Assembly (NCBI RefSeq): GCF_042684505.1 | Contig: NZ_JBHULT010000006.1 | Location: 930,001-994,000 of the forward strand | Direction of reading: 5' to 3' | Origin: Salinimicrobium flavum | Lineage (GTDB): Bacteria; Bacteroidota; Bacteroidia; Flavobacteriales; Flavobacteriaceae | Length of the DNA stretch: 64,000 bases | In this document: piece by piece, positions 1-7,847 of the stretch | Layout of the letters: each line of letters begins with the position of its first letter | How positions within the stretch are numbered: position 1 is the first letter of the stretch | Made by a program: the position numbers and the translations under genes | The notes under the pieces: model-generated | What the model was told of the DNA's origin: nothing | Database searches by the model: none | What the model saw: the letters and a program-made list of their open reading frames with translations, nothing else

Positions 1-1
1 T

Positions 2-1183
2 GTACGGTACATGGCCGCCCGTAAAGGCTGGCTTACCTTGTACCAGGATTTCAATCAACAGTATACTGAGGTGGAGAATGAACAGCTGGGAATAAATGCA
101 TCGCTCACCCTTATCCCTGATCTTACCGTTGAAGTGACTGCAGGGAGAATGTACTCAGAAACCTTTTCAGAAAATTATCGTGTTCAAAATGACCTGTACA
201 TGCCGCTTACCCCGGTAACCTATGGAAACTTCAATATTTCTACTATTCTTATAAAGAGCGCTTTCAATGAAAGCACGGCAGAGTCTTCCGCAATATTTCA
301 GGAGTTCAGGGAAAACAGGTTGATCATCGCTCGCAGGCTTGCAGAAGAGAGAGGATTCGATCCTAATGTCACTGATGCAGACGGATACCCGGTTGGTTTC
401 GGAAAAGGCAGTCAGGATGTCTTACTCCCTGCCTTCCTTGCCGCATATTCGGGAACAGATGCAGACAATATAAAACTTGGAGCTTTCAGGGACTTTCCTC
501 TGCCCAACTGGAATCTTAAGTATACGGGACTCATGCGTCTGCCGTGGTTCAAGAAAAATTTTAAACGTTTCTCCATAAATCACGGTTACTCCTCGGGCTA
601 TACCATCAACCAGTTCCAGAGCAACCTTGATTATGACCCCGAAAATCCTCTTGCCATAGACCAGGCCGGAAATTATAAAAGTGAGACCCTTTTTTCCAAT
701 GTCAATTTAACCGAGCAGTTTAGTCCGCTGGTAAGAATAGACCTGGAAATGACGAATTCGGTGAAGATCCTGGCAGATGTTCAAAAAGACCGTGCCCTGG
801 CATTAAGTTTTGACAATAATCTCATGACCGAGATCAACGGGAACCAATACACCCTGGGTCTTGGATACAGGATACAGGATCTCAGATTTACCACTATGGT
901 TGGGGGCAGGCAACGTATTCTGGCCAGTGACCTGAACTTTAAGGCAGATATTTCCTATCGTCACAATGAGACCGTAATAAGATATCTGGATGTGGACAAC
1001 AACCAGGTGACCGCCGGACAGGATATCTGGGCGATCAATTTTTCAGCAGATTATGCCCTTTCGAAGAACCTGACTGCTCTGGTTTATTACGACCACAGCT
1101 TCTCAGAGTATGCGGTTTCCACCGCATTCCCGCAAACCACCATAAGGTCTGGTATAACTTTGCGTTATAACTTCGGAAATTAA
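2..1183 (+). CDS. sprA: SprA C-terminal part (T9SS translocon / gliding protein), 5' truncated
   Basis: The reading frame is open from the first bases of the window, so only about the last 394 residues are present; SprA proteins are usually well over 2000 residues. The segment is rich in alternating aromatic and polar residues typical of an outer-membrane beta-barrel and ends in a beta-strand with an aromatic residue near the C-terminus (RYNFGN). SprA is the large outer-membrane channel of the type IX secretion system and is needed for gliding in flavobacteria. The call rests on barrel-like composition plus the downstream order gcvH, VanZ-like, TonB, RemB, which I know from Flavobacterium johnsoniae. 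The 5' part lies outside the window and was not seen. Confidence 0.85.
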   Translation, partial: VRYMAARKGWLTLYQDFNQQYTEVENEQLGINASLTLIPDLTVEVTAGRMYSETFSENYRVQNDLYMPLTPVTYGNFNISTILIKSAFNESTAESSAIFQEFRENRLIIARRLAEERGFDPNVTDADGYPVGFGKGSQDVLLPAFLAAYSGTDADNIKLGAFRDFPLPNWNLKYTGLMRLPWFKKNFKRFSINHGYSSGYTINQFQSNLDYDPENPLAIDQAGNYKSETLFSNVNLTEQFSPLVRIDLEMTNSVKILADVQKDRALALSFDNNLMTEINGNQYTLGLGYRIQDLRFTTMVGGRQRILASDLNFKADISYRHNETVIRYLDVDNNQVTAGQDIWAINFSADYALSKNLTALVYYDHSFSEYAVSTAFPQTTIRSGITLRYNFGN

Positions 1184-1192
1184 CAAATGCTG

Positions 1193-1223
1193 TTTGAACA
1201 AAAGAATTAAAAATTTAACTTTG
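1193..1223 (+). promoter_or_regulatory. Bacteroidota-type promoter of gcvH
   Basis: A -33 element TTTG (1193-1196) is followed after 19 nt by a -7 element TAACTTTG (1216-1223), an exact match to the TAnnTTTG consensus. The gcvH ATG lies 20 nt downstream. The promoter starts just after the sprA stop codon, so gcvH and the following genes can be transcribed independently of sprA. Confidence 0.7.
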
Positions 1224-1243
1224 CCATACTAAATAACTAGCCA

Positions 1244-1624
1244 ATGAAAGTTCCAAAAGATTTAAAGTACACCAATGATCACGAATGGGTGAAAATTGAA
1301 GGAGATATTGCCACTGTTGGTATTACCGATTTTGCCCAGGGAGAATTAGGGGATATTGTTTATGTTGAGGTTGAGACCGTAAATGAAACTCTTGACAGAG
1401 AAGAGGTCTTTGGTACGGTTGAAGCAGTGAAAACGGTGTCAGACCTTTTCGCGCCTCTTTCCGGAGAGATCATAGAATTTAATGAAAGCCTGGAGGATGA
1501 ACCTGAAAAGGTGAATTCAGATCCATATGGAGAAGGATGGATGGTGAAGATAAAATTCACTGACGCGTCAGAGGTCGATGACCTTTTAACTGCAGAAGAG
1601 TATACTGAAGTTATTGAAGGCTAG
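1244..1624 (+). CDS. gcvH: Glycine cleavage system H protein
   Basis: At 126 residues this is the normal length for GcvH. The protein carries the lipoyl arm that shuttles the aminomethyl group between the P, T and L proteins of the cytosolic glycine cleavage complex. The lipoylated lysine is Lys63 in the motif VEAVKTVSDL. The N-terminal segment (KYTNDHEWVK) and the C-terminal NSDPYGEGWM segment are also typical. The other glycine cleavage genes are not in the window; the sprA-gcvH neighbourhood is conserved in flavobacteria and does not imply a functional link. The stop codon overlaps the start of the next gene. Confidence 0.97.
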   Translation: MKVPKDLKYTNDHEWVKIEGDIATVGITDFAQGELGDIVYVEVETVNETLDREEVFGTVEAVKTVSDLFAPLSGEIIEFNESLEDEPEKVNSDPYGEGWMVKIKFTDASEVDDLLTAEEYTEVIEG

Positions 1625-2027
1625 ACTTCTTTTTTTTATTCCCGCATTTGTCTATACCCTGGGGATCCTTTACCTGTCCCTCATTAATCTAACCGATACA
1701 CCGGTAAAAGATCTGGGGGTGAGTGATAAAGTTATGCATGCCGGCGCTTATTTTGGCCTCGGATTTATCTGGATGTTCTTTGCACTAATGAATTATCCGG
1801 AAAAAGGATTTTTTAAGAGATTACTGTTTATAATAATCGCTTCTATCATATTTGGCATTTTTATTGAGGTTCTTCAGGATAGTTTAACAACTTACCGCGA
1901 ACTCGATTTTTACGATATCTTTGCAAATAGTATTGGGGTTTTGGCGGCAGGAATTTTAGTATGGCTCATAAAGGATTCTCTAATCAGGTTAAAAGCTAAG
2001 ATTAATTTATTTTTTATTAAAAAATAA
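1614..2027 (+). CDS. VanZ-like small integral membrane protein
   Basis: This 137-residue protein has four predicted membrane helices (about residues 5-23, 40-60, 67-87 and 104-120). The conserved acidic/polar loop features of the VanZ-like family are present, including Lys-Val-Met-His-Ala-Gly before helix 2 and IFGIFIEVLQ in helix 3. The start is a TTG that overlaps the last 11 bases of gcvH, so translation is probably coupled to gcvH; no in-frame ATG offers an N-terminus that keeps helix 1. The family takes its name from a teicoplanin-resistance protein, but the role of chromosomal homologues such as this is unknown. Confidence 0.85.
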   Translation: MKARLLFFIPAFVYTLGILYLSLINLTDTPVKDLGVSDKVMHAGAYFGLGFIWMFFALMNYPEKGFFKRLLFIIIASIIFGIFIEVLQDSLTTYRELDFYDIFANSIGVLAAGILVWLIKDSLIRLKAKINLFFIKK

Positions 2028-2060
2028 TTATTTTAGCCAACCTATAATCAAAATGGAATT

Positions 2061-2786
2061 ATGAAACCCAAGAAAAACCCAAAAGCTGATTTGTCCAGGA
2101 GAAGTGTTCTCTTCTTCCAGATTGGTATGATTTTGATGCTTTTTATTACGTGGAGGGCAATTGAGTGGAAAACCTATGACAGAGAAGCCATTGATACCGG
2201 AATGGTAGATATGGACGCTTTTGAAGAGGAAGATGTGCCAATTACTGAACTTCAGAATACCCCGCCACCGCCACCGCCACCACCGCCACCGGCACCCGAA
2301 GTGATCGAGGTTGTTGAAGATGAGGAAGAAGTGGAAGAGACCATTATCGAATCTACCGAGACTAACCAGGATGAGATCGTAGAGGTTGAAGAAGTGGAAG
2401 TAGTTGAAGAAGAAGAAGAAATTGGTGATGTTCCCTTTGCGGTTATTGAAGATGTGCCAATCTTCCCGGGTTGTGAGAATATGAAAAACAACCAGGCTCG
2501 TAAGGATTGTATGAGTGAAAAGATCAATGAATTTGTGAACAGAAGATTTGATACCGGTTTAGGTAGTGACCTTGGACTAACAGGTATTAACAGGATCTAC
2601 GTACAATTCAGGATCGAGAAAAATGGTGACGTGACTGTTCTTGGGGCACGTGCACCGCACCCTCGCCTGCAGCAGGAAGCAGAACGTGTTGTAAACATGC
2701 TTCCAAAAATGCAACCGGGAAAACAACGAGGTAAACCGGTTGGGGTACTTTACTCGCTTCCAATTACCTTTAGGGTTCAGGATTAA
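2061..2786 (+). CDS. TonB-family energy transducer
   Basis: The 241-residue protein has the TonB layout: a short cytoplasmic N-terminus, one membrane helix (about residues 16-31), a proline run (about 68-78) followed by a very acidic periplasmic linker (about 81-122), and a TonB C-terminal domain (about 125-241) with the flavobacterial hallmarks VPIFPGCE and LPKMQPGK. TonB proteins transmit proton-motive-force energy from ExbB/ExbD to outer-membrane transporters. No exbB or exbD lies nearby. The linker is unusual in being glutamate/valine rich rather than lysine-proline rich. A copy of the last 25 codons recurs just downstream (2857-2934), and RemB begins with a related domain. Confidence 0.92.
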   Translation: MKPKKNPKADLSRRSVLFFQIGMILMLFITWRAIEWKTYDREAIDTGMVDMDAFEEEDVPITELQNTPPPPPPPPPPAPEVIEVVEDEEEVEETIIESTETNQDEIVEVEEVEVVEEEEEIGDVPFAVIEDVPIFPGCENMKNNQARKDCMSEKINEFVNRRFDTGLGSDLGLTGINRIYVQFRIEKNGDVTVLGARAPHPRLQQEAERVVNMLPKMQPGKQRGKPVGVLYSLPITFRVQD

Positions 2787-2811
2787 TAAACTCTTTTTTA
2801 TTATATATAAG

Positions 2812-2840
2812 ATCCCGCATCAAAAGTGCGGGATTTTTTT
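2812..2840 (+). terminator. Rho-independent terminator after the TonB gene
   Basis: An 8-bp stem (ATCCCGCA / TGCGGGAT) with a 7-nt loop is followed directly by a run of T. It lies 25 nt after the tonB stop codon. Confidence 0.85.
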
Positions 2841-2856
2841 GTTATATATATCCGAA

Positions 2857-2934
2857 ATGCGACCCGGGAAACAGGGAGGTAAGCCGGTGGGGGTTCTTTA
2901 TTCCCTTCCAATTATCTTCAGGGTTCAGGAATAA
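2857..2934 (+). pseudogene. Relic of a second TonB C-terminus (last 26 codons)
   Basis: The 78 bases align without gaps to the 3' end of the upstream TonB gene (2709-2786). By hand count 65 of 78 bases are identical and nine of the thirteen differences are synonymous; the encoded tail keeps PGKQ-GKPVGVLYSLPI-FRVQ and ends with its own stop codon. The frame runs upstream through the tonB terminator and has no domain or plausible start of its own, so I read this as the surviving tail of a once-complete paralogue whose body was lost. A separate terminator follows. It is not expected to be translated. Confidence 0.75.
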
Positions 2935-2952
2935 ACTTTTACAATCTTAATT

Positions 2953-2987
2953 AAGGTCCTGCGTTTAATGATGCAGGACCTTTTTTT
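2953..2987 (+). terminator. Terminator after the TonB relic
   Basis: A 10-bp stem (AAGGTCCTGC / GCAGGACCTT) with a 10-nt loop is followed by T7. Its stem sequence differs from the first terminator at 2812-2840, so it is not a simple duplicate of it. Between here and remB (2988-3101) I see no gene; a weak -7-like TATCTTTC sits at 3061-3068. Confidence 0.85.
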
Positions 2988-3101
2988 CGCCTGTTCCTGG
3001 TTTTTCTGCCTGCTCTTAAAGGAAAATGCGCCCGTTTATTCCCACTTCTTCAAAAAAATGTATCTTTCCCACAGTTAATCCCAAACAGGAATCTTCAGGA
3101 T

Positions 3102-5213
3102 ATGACCAAGTTTTACCCGCTGCTGTTTCTCTTATTTCCCATTATTTCTTATTCACAGGTGTTTGTTGGAGATCATGAAAGATTTCCGGTCTTTCCCGAA
3201 TGTCAGCAAGTGGATTTTGAAGATGAAAAGTCCTGTTTTACGCAGGTGCTACGGAATAAAGTTCTGGAAGAGTTTGTAATTCCTTCAGTGGTTTCTGAAG
3301 ATAATTTCAGGGGAGAGCTGGTGGTGCTTTTTGAAGTTACCCGGGACGGAAGCTTCAAAACCATATATGTAGATGCTCCTTATCCTGAATTAAAGGATGA
3401 GGTGTACAGGGTTTTTAATACCCTTCCGCAGATAAAACCCGCGTCTTATAACAGCAGGCCAATAAGTATGCAGTTCAGGATGCCTGTGCAGATCCCTTTT
3501 GTGCTTTCTTCTGTTTCCGAAGAAATAAAGGAACAGGAAGAACTTGATGTGGTCAGGACCGGCAGGGAAGACCAGCCGAAGGTGGCCGATGAGTATGATC
3601 TTATAAAAAGTGCTGAATACAAGGACAGGCTGGCAGGCAGCGAAATAAATATTCCGCTTTCCCACGAACTTTACAGCAGATTTGATGCTGAGGTGAACCG
3701 GGTGGGCACCAATTTTCATTCGGCTTCAAAGCCTTTTCTTTATAGTGAAGTGCAGCCGTATTACGATTTTGAAGCAGAGAATGCATTACTTGGAAAACCT
3801 GTTTCTTCCTGGTGGGGCAGAAAATTATGGAATGAGCATTTGATCACCTTTCAGGGTGATGGATACTGGTTCATTATAGATCCTGCGGTTGATATGCAGG
3901 TGGGGAAAGATATTGACAGTGAACTTGATGTAACTTATAACAATACCCGTGCTGCCATATTCCAGGGTGGCCTGGGGAAAAAATTCAATTTTTACTCGGT
4001 AGTCTATGAGAGCCAGGGGCGGTTTGCAGATTACTACAACCGTTACGCGGAATCTATGCGCCCCGGCGCAGAGGGTGCAGCAGTAGTGCCCGGCAGAGGG
4101 GTGGCAAAATCTTTTATGGGGCAGGCTTATGATTATCCTGTGGCAGAGGGGTATTTATCCTACAGCCCCGGCAAATTCTTTAACCTGCAGTTTGGACACG
4201 GCAAGAACTTCATAGGCGACGGTTACCGGTCCCTGTTGCTAAGTGATAATGCATCTCCTTACCCTTACTTCCAATTGAATACCACTTTCTGGAAGATCAA
4301 ATACACCAATACCTGGATGTCTTTGCGCGATATACGCCCCGAAGTGACGGGGGAGGGATCCTTCCGTACCAAATATATGGCGAATCACTATTTGAGCTAT
4401 AATGTGACCAAAAGGCTGAATCTCGGGTTCTTCGAATCTGTGATGTGGGAAAATGACAATAACCGTGGTTTTGATCTCAACTACCTTAACCCGATCATAT
4501 TCTACAGGGCCATTGAATATTCCACAGGGCACCAGGCCGGTAATGCGATCATAGGTCTTACCGGAAAATATAAATGGAGCGACAATGTTCTTACTTACGG
4601 GCAATGGTTAATTGACGAATTCTCTTCCGGCGACGTTTTTGGCGGAAAAGGAAGCTGGAAGAACAAACATGGATTCCAGCTGGGAACAAAATATTTCAAT
4701 GCCTTCAAGGTGCCTGACCTGTTCCTGCAGCTGGAGTATAACCAGGTGCGGCCTTATACCTACTCGCATAACACTATTACCCTTAATTACGGGCACAACA
4801 ACCAGTCGATGGCGCATCAATGGGGTGCAAATTTCAGGGAGGTTACCGGAATAGCCCGTTACAAATCTGGTCGCTACTATGGAAATTTTAAGGCGGTGTA
4901 TGGAATTCGGGGCTTTGATTACAACACTTTCAATGACAATGCTAATTATGGAGGGGATATATACCGCAGTGAAGTAGACCGGCCTTACGAAACAGGAGTT
5001 GAAATAGGTCAGGGGAACAAGACCACCTCTTTTTTCGCCGAAACTGAAGTTGGATACCTTATCAATCCTGCTACTAACTTAAAATTCTTCGGAAGTTACA
5101 TTTTTCGGAATTTTGATCCGCAGGCGAACACTCCTTCGACTTTTGATAATACGACTCACTGGATCAATATTGGGCTTAGAACCGACATCTTTAACTGGTA
5201 TTATGATTATTAA
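3102..5213 (+). CDS. remB: RemB-like gliding motility outer-membrane protein with TonB-C-like N-domain
   Basis: This 703-residue protein starts with a signal peptide (about 1-18). Residues 19-135 resemble a TonB C-terminal domain (FPVFPEC, then FEVTRDGSF, then LPQIKPA), clearly related to the TonB encoded just upstream. Residues from about 180 to the end look like an outer-membrane beta-barrel, with a stretch near the middle (FGHGKNFIGDGYRS, LLLSDNASPYPYF) recalling Wzi-type capsule-assembly barrels. The length, architecture and position after sprA-gcvH-VanZ-TonB match RemB of F. johnsoniae, a protein linked to gliding. The name comes from synteny and recall; molecular function is not established. 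The barrel ends in WYYDY. Confidence 0.75.
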   Translation: MTKFYPLLFLLFPIISYSQVFVGDHERFPVFPECQQVDFEDEKSCFTQVLRNKVLEEFVIPSVVSEDNFRGELVVLFEVTRDGSFKTIYVDAPYPELKDEVYRVFNTLPQIKPASYNSRPISMQFRMPVQIPFVLSSVSEEIKEQEELDVVRTGREDQPKVADEYDLIKSAEYKDRLAGSEINIPLSHELYSRFDAEVNRVGTNFHSASKPFLYSEVQPYYDFEAENALLGKPVSSWWGRKLWNEHLITFQGDGYWFIIDPAVDMQVGKDIDSELDVTYNNTRAAIFQGGLGKKFNFYSVVYESQGRFADYYNRYAESMRPGAEGAAVVPGRGVAKSFMGQAYDYPVAEGYLSYSPGKFFNLQFGHGKNFIGDGYRSLLLSDNASPYPYFQLNTTFWKIKYTNTWMSLRDIRPEVTGEGSFRTKYMANHYLSYNVTKRLNLGFFESVMWENDNNRGFDLNYLNPIIFYRAIEYSTGHQAGNAIIGLTGKYKWSDNVLTYGQWLIDEFSSGDVFGGKGSWKNKHGFQLGTKYFNAFKVPDLFLQLEYNQVRPYTYSHNTITLNYGHNNQSMAHQWGANFREVTGIARYKSGRYYGNFKAVYGIRGFDYNTFNDNANYGGDIYRSEVDRPYETGVEIGQGNKTTSFFAETEVGYLINPATNLKFFGSYIFRNFDPQANTPSTFDNTTHWINIGLRTDIFNWYYDY

Positions 5214-5279
5214 GTTTCAAGGTGTTGATCTTCAAGGCTGAAATTTTGCGGAGCATTAAAAATTTACAATTGCATCTCC

Positions 5280-5309
5280 TTGTCAAAAAGCAATTTAGGA
5301 GTATCTTTG
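5280..5309 (+). promoter_or_regulatory. Promoter of the ctaB/cytochrome oxidase operon
   Basis: TTG (5280-5282), 19 nt, then TATCTTTG (5302-5309), an exact -7 match. The TTG start codon of ctaB follows 20 nt downstream, which supports that start rather than an internal ATG. Confidence 0.75.
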
Positions 5310-5329
5310 CGCCAGTTTAAAAACACCTT

Positions 5330-6232
5330 TTGGAGAACACCCGCGTACATACTTCAACTGTTTCCCTAATTTCAGACCTAAAGGAGATCACCAAGATGAG
5401 ACTCGCAGTGAGTGTTGTCTTTTCTTCAATTGCAGGTTATTTTCTGGGTGCAGATTCCGTAGATTTTTTGACCGTGATCATGCTTGGAATAGGAGGATAT
5501 TGCCTGGTGGGTGCTTCCAACGCTTACAACCAGATCATAGAAAAAGACCTGGATGCCCTTATGGACCGCACCAGGAACAGGCCTGTTCCTTCAGGGAGGA
5601 TGTCTGTGAACACAGCTTTTATTATAGCCAGTTCCCTTACCATCCTCGGCCTTATTATCCTATACCTTATTAACCCCAGAACAGCCATGTTTGGGGCCAT
5701 AAGTATCTTTCTTTACGTGAGTGTCTATACCCCACTCAAGACGAAAACCCCACTTTCAGTTTTTGCAGGAGCTTTCCCGGGAGCCATTCCTTTCATGCTT
5801 GGCTGGGTTGCTGCAACCGGTGAATTTGGAATTGAACCTGGAACCCTCTTCATGATCCAGTTCTTCTGGCAGTTCCCTCACTTTTGGGCTTTGGGATGGT
5901 GGCTTTATAAGGACTATGAAAAAGGAGGCTTCTTTATGTTGCCTACCGGAAAAAGGGACAAAGGTACCGCGGTGCAAATCGTACTGTATACTCTGTGGAC
6001 TGTTCTTGTTTCCCTTATCCCTGTCTTTGGAATGACGGGAAAACTTTATATCACTCCTTTTTCAGCCATTTTGGTACTGCTGCTGGGATTGGGAATGCTA
6101 TACTATGCAATAGGCTTATATCGTAATCGGGATGAGAAGTCTGCTAAAAAACTGATGTTTGCGAGTGTTTCCTATATCACTTTGCTGCAAATAATATATG
6201 TATTGGATAAATTGATTAGAGTATGGATTTAA
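5330..6232 (+). CDS. ctaB: Protoheme IX farnesyltransferase (heme O synthase)
   Basis: This integral membrane prenyltransferase of the UbiA family adds a farnesyl group to heme B to make heme O for heme-copper oxidases. It has 300 residues and about eight to nine membrane helices. The first Asp-rich motif is visible at about residues 64-90 (NAYNQIIEKDLDALMDRTRN, then RPVPSG), with a second polar loop near WWLYKDYEKGG. The TTG at 5330 is taken as the start because the segment before the first internal ATG (5396) contains the conserved LKEITKMRL region. It overlaps the next gene by 10 bases, indicating one operon with the oxidase subunits. Confidence 0.95.
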   Translation: MENTRVHTSTVSLISDLKEITKMRLAVSVVFSSIAGYFLGADSVDFLTVIMLGIGGYCLVGASNAYNQIIEKDLDALMDRTRNRPVPSGRMSVNTAFIIASSLTILGLIILYLINPRTAMFGAISIFLYVSVYTPLKTKTPLSVFAGAFPGAIPFMLGWVAATGEFGIEPGTLFMIQFFWQFPHFWALGWWLYKDYEKGGFFMLPTGKRDKGTAVQIVLYTLWTVLVSLIPVFGMTGKLYITPFSAILVLLLGLGMLYYAIGLYRNRDEKSAKKLMFASVSYITLLQIIYVLDKLIRVWI

Positions 6233-6804
6233 CACAAGGAACTCACCAGCACAAAGCCGGCCGGGCCAAAAAAATGATGTTGTGGTTTGGGATCATAAGT
6301 ATGGCCATGATGTTTGCCGGGCTTACCAGTGCCTATGTGGTAAGTAAGAACAGGCCAGACTGGCTTACTACCCTGGAACTTCCGTCTGCCTTTTACTGGA
6401 GTACCGTGATCATTTTCTTAAGCAGTGTGACCATCCATCTTGCTGAAAAAGCTGTAAAACAAGATAAGCGCCCTGCCGCTACGGCATTTTTATGGGGAAC
6501 GCTGGGGCTTGCGGCTGTGTTTATATATCTGCAGTTCGCCAGTTTCAATGAGTTTATTGCTGCGGGTTATTACTTTACTGGAAGCGAAAGTAATGTGACC
6601 ACTTCATTTATCTACATTGTGGTGTTAGCCCATTTAGCCCATTTGGCGGGGGGTGTGATCGTGCTTTTGGTTTTAATTTATAACCATTTTAAACAGCGCT
6701 ACCATGCAGGGCAAACTCTTGGATTAGAACTGGGTGCTACCTATTGGCACTTCGTGGACGCCCTCTGGATATACCTGTTTTTCTTTTTATATTTCTTTAG
6801 ATAA
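6223..6804 (+). CDS. Cytochrome c oxidase subunit III-like protein (short form)
   Basis: The 193-residue membrane protein has five predicted helices and the subunit III signature around ATYWHFVDALWIYLF near its C-terminus. Heme-copper oxidase subunit III stabilises subunit I and sits in the cytoplasmic membrane. Flavobacteria commonly carry a short and a long subunit III gene side by side, as here. The start overlaps the end of ctaB. Whether both forms join the same oxidase cannot be told from sequence; subunits I and II are not in this window. Confidence 0.9.
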   Translation: MDLTQGTHQHKAGRAKKMMLWFGIISMAMMFAGLTSAYVVSKNRPDWLTTLELPSAFYWSTVIIFLSSVTIHLAEKAVKQDKRPAATAFLWGTLGLAAVFIYLQFASFNEFIAAGYYFTGSESNVTTSFIYIVVLAHLAHLAGGVIVLLVLIYNHFKQRYHAGQTLGLELGATYWHFVDALWIYLFFFLYFFR

Positions 6805-6814
6805 GAAAAAACTG

Positions 6815-6822
6815 TATTTTTG
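6815..6822 (+). promoter_or_regulatory. Possible -7 element before the long subunit III gene
   Basis: TATTTTTG matches the TAnnTTTG consensus 27 nt before the ATG, but I see no good TTG at the -33 position. It may be an internal promoter within the oxidase operon. Confidence 0.35.
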
Positions 6823-6848
6823 CGGAATACTTAAATTAGAAATTCTCT

Positions 6849-7829
6849 ATGGAAGCTACTGTTACTAGAACAGGTACTGAAGGAAAAACCTGGGGCGGCG
6901 GGAACGAACCTTTAAGAGTAAGCTACGGTAAATTGATGATGTGGTTCTTCATTTTATCTGATGCTCTTACTTTTTCTGGTTTTTTGGCGTCATACGGTTT
7001 TGCTAGATATAAATATTCAAACAGCTGGCCAATTGCAGATGAAGTGTTCAATCACTTTCCCTTTTTACATGGAGTAGATGCTCCCATGTACTATGTGGCG
7101 CTTATGACGTTCATTCTTATCTTCTCTTCTGTGACCATGGTTTTGGCAGTAGATGCAGGGCATCAAATGAAGAAGGCAAAAGTGACCTTTTACATGCTTC
7201 TTACCATTATTGGTGGTTTGATCTTCCTTGGTTCGCAAGCCTGGGAGTGGAAGAATTTCATTCAGGGTACTTACGGTGCAATTGAAACCAAAGGAGGGAA
7301 TATCCTTCAGGTGGTAAACAGCGAAGGGGAAAGAGTAGCTATTGCAGATTTTGTAACAGCTGCCCCAAGAGAACGTGTGCTTCACGAAAGATCAAACGGA
7401 CTCTGGTTCGTTGATGAACCAAGCCTTCCGGCATATGAAGTAAGCGATATCACGCAGGGCTTCGCGGCCAACCCAGATCTGTTGATACGTACACAGGAAC
7501 TTACCCCTACCGGAGAAAAAGTTGTTTTGACCAGACAGCAATCTATGGCCAAGATACAGACCGAAGCAGTAGGAGTTATCCAGGGAGCTAATCTTCACAA
7601 GAACGAATATGGCCATCCTCTTTTTGGAGATTTCTTTTTCTTTATCACGGGATTCCATGGATTTCACGTGTTGACGGGAGTTCTGATAAACCTTATCATC
7701 TTTTTCAACGTTTTATTAGGAACCTACGAAAGAAGGGGAAGTTATGAGATGGTCGAAAAAGTGGGTCTTTACTGGCACTTTGTAGATCTCGTATGGGTAT
7801 TTGTATTTACATTCTTCTATTTGGTATAA
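6849..7829 (+). CDS. ctaE: Cytochrome c oxidase subunit III (long form with periplasmic or loop insertion)
   Basis: At 326 residues this subunit III has the usual helices: an N-terminal pair (about 27-50 and 80-102), one at about 112-130, and a C-terminal group ending with the signature GLYWHFVDLVWVFVF. Between SQAWEWKNFIQG and GDFFFFITGFHGFH (about residues 141-255) there is an insertion of roughly 115 hydrophilic residues absent from classical subunit III. Similar insertions occur in other Bacteroidota. It follows the short-form gene by 44 bases and precedes subunit IV, so it is part of the caa3/aa3-type oxidase operon. Confidence 0.93.
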   Translation: MEATVTRTGTEGKTWGGGNEPLRVSYGKLMMWFFILSDALTFSGFLASYGFARYKYSNSWPIADEVFNHFPFLHGVDAPMYYVALMTFILIFSSVTMVLAVDAGHQMKKAKVTFYMLLTIIGGLIFLGSQAWEWKNFIQGTYGAIETKGGNILQVVNSEGERVAIADFVTAAPRERVLHERSNGLWFVDEPSLPAYEVSDITQGFAANPDLLIRTQELTPTGEKVVLTRQQSMAKIQTEAVGVIQGANLHKNEYGHPLFGDFFFFITGFHGFHVLTGVLINLIIFFNVLLGTYERRGSYEMVEKVGLYWHFVDLVWVFVFTFFYLV

Positions 7830-7847
7830 CACACAGAATTTTTAAAC

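Noticed and set aside
1184..1243. Glycine riboswitch before gcvH
   Set aside because: Only 60 bases, with no conserved paired aptamer structure; a plain promoter explains it.
2265..2295. CCACCG microsatellite-like run
   Set aside because: It encodes the proline spacer of TonB and is in frame; no sign of phase variation such as a nearby frameshift.
2252..2527. Minus-strand open frame ending in a glycine run
   Set aside because: It is the complement of the proline run and acidic linker of the TonB gene; serine/threonine-rich nonsense on the opposite strand.
2740..2934. Open frame of 64 codons from inside the TonB 3' end to the relic stop
   Set aside because: Starts within tonB in another frame and runs through the terminator; only its last 26 codons are meaningful, as a TonB relic.
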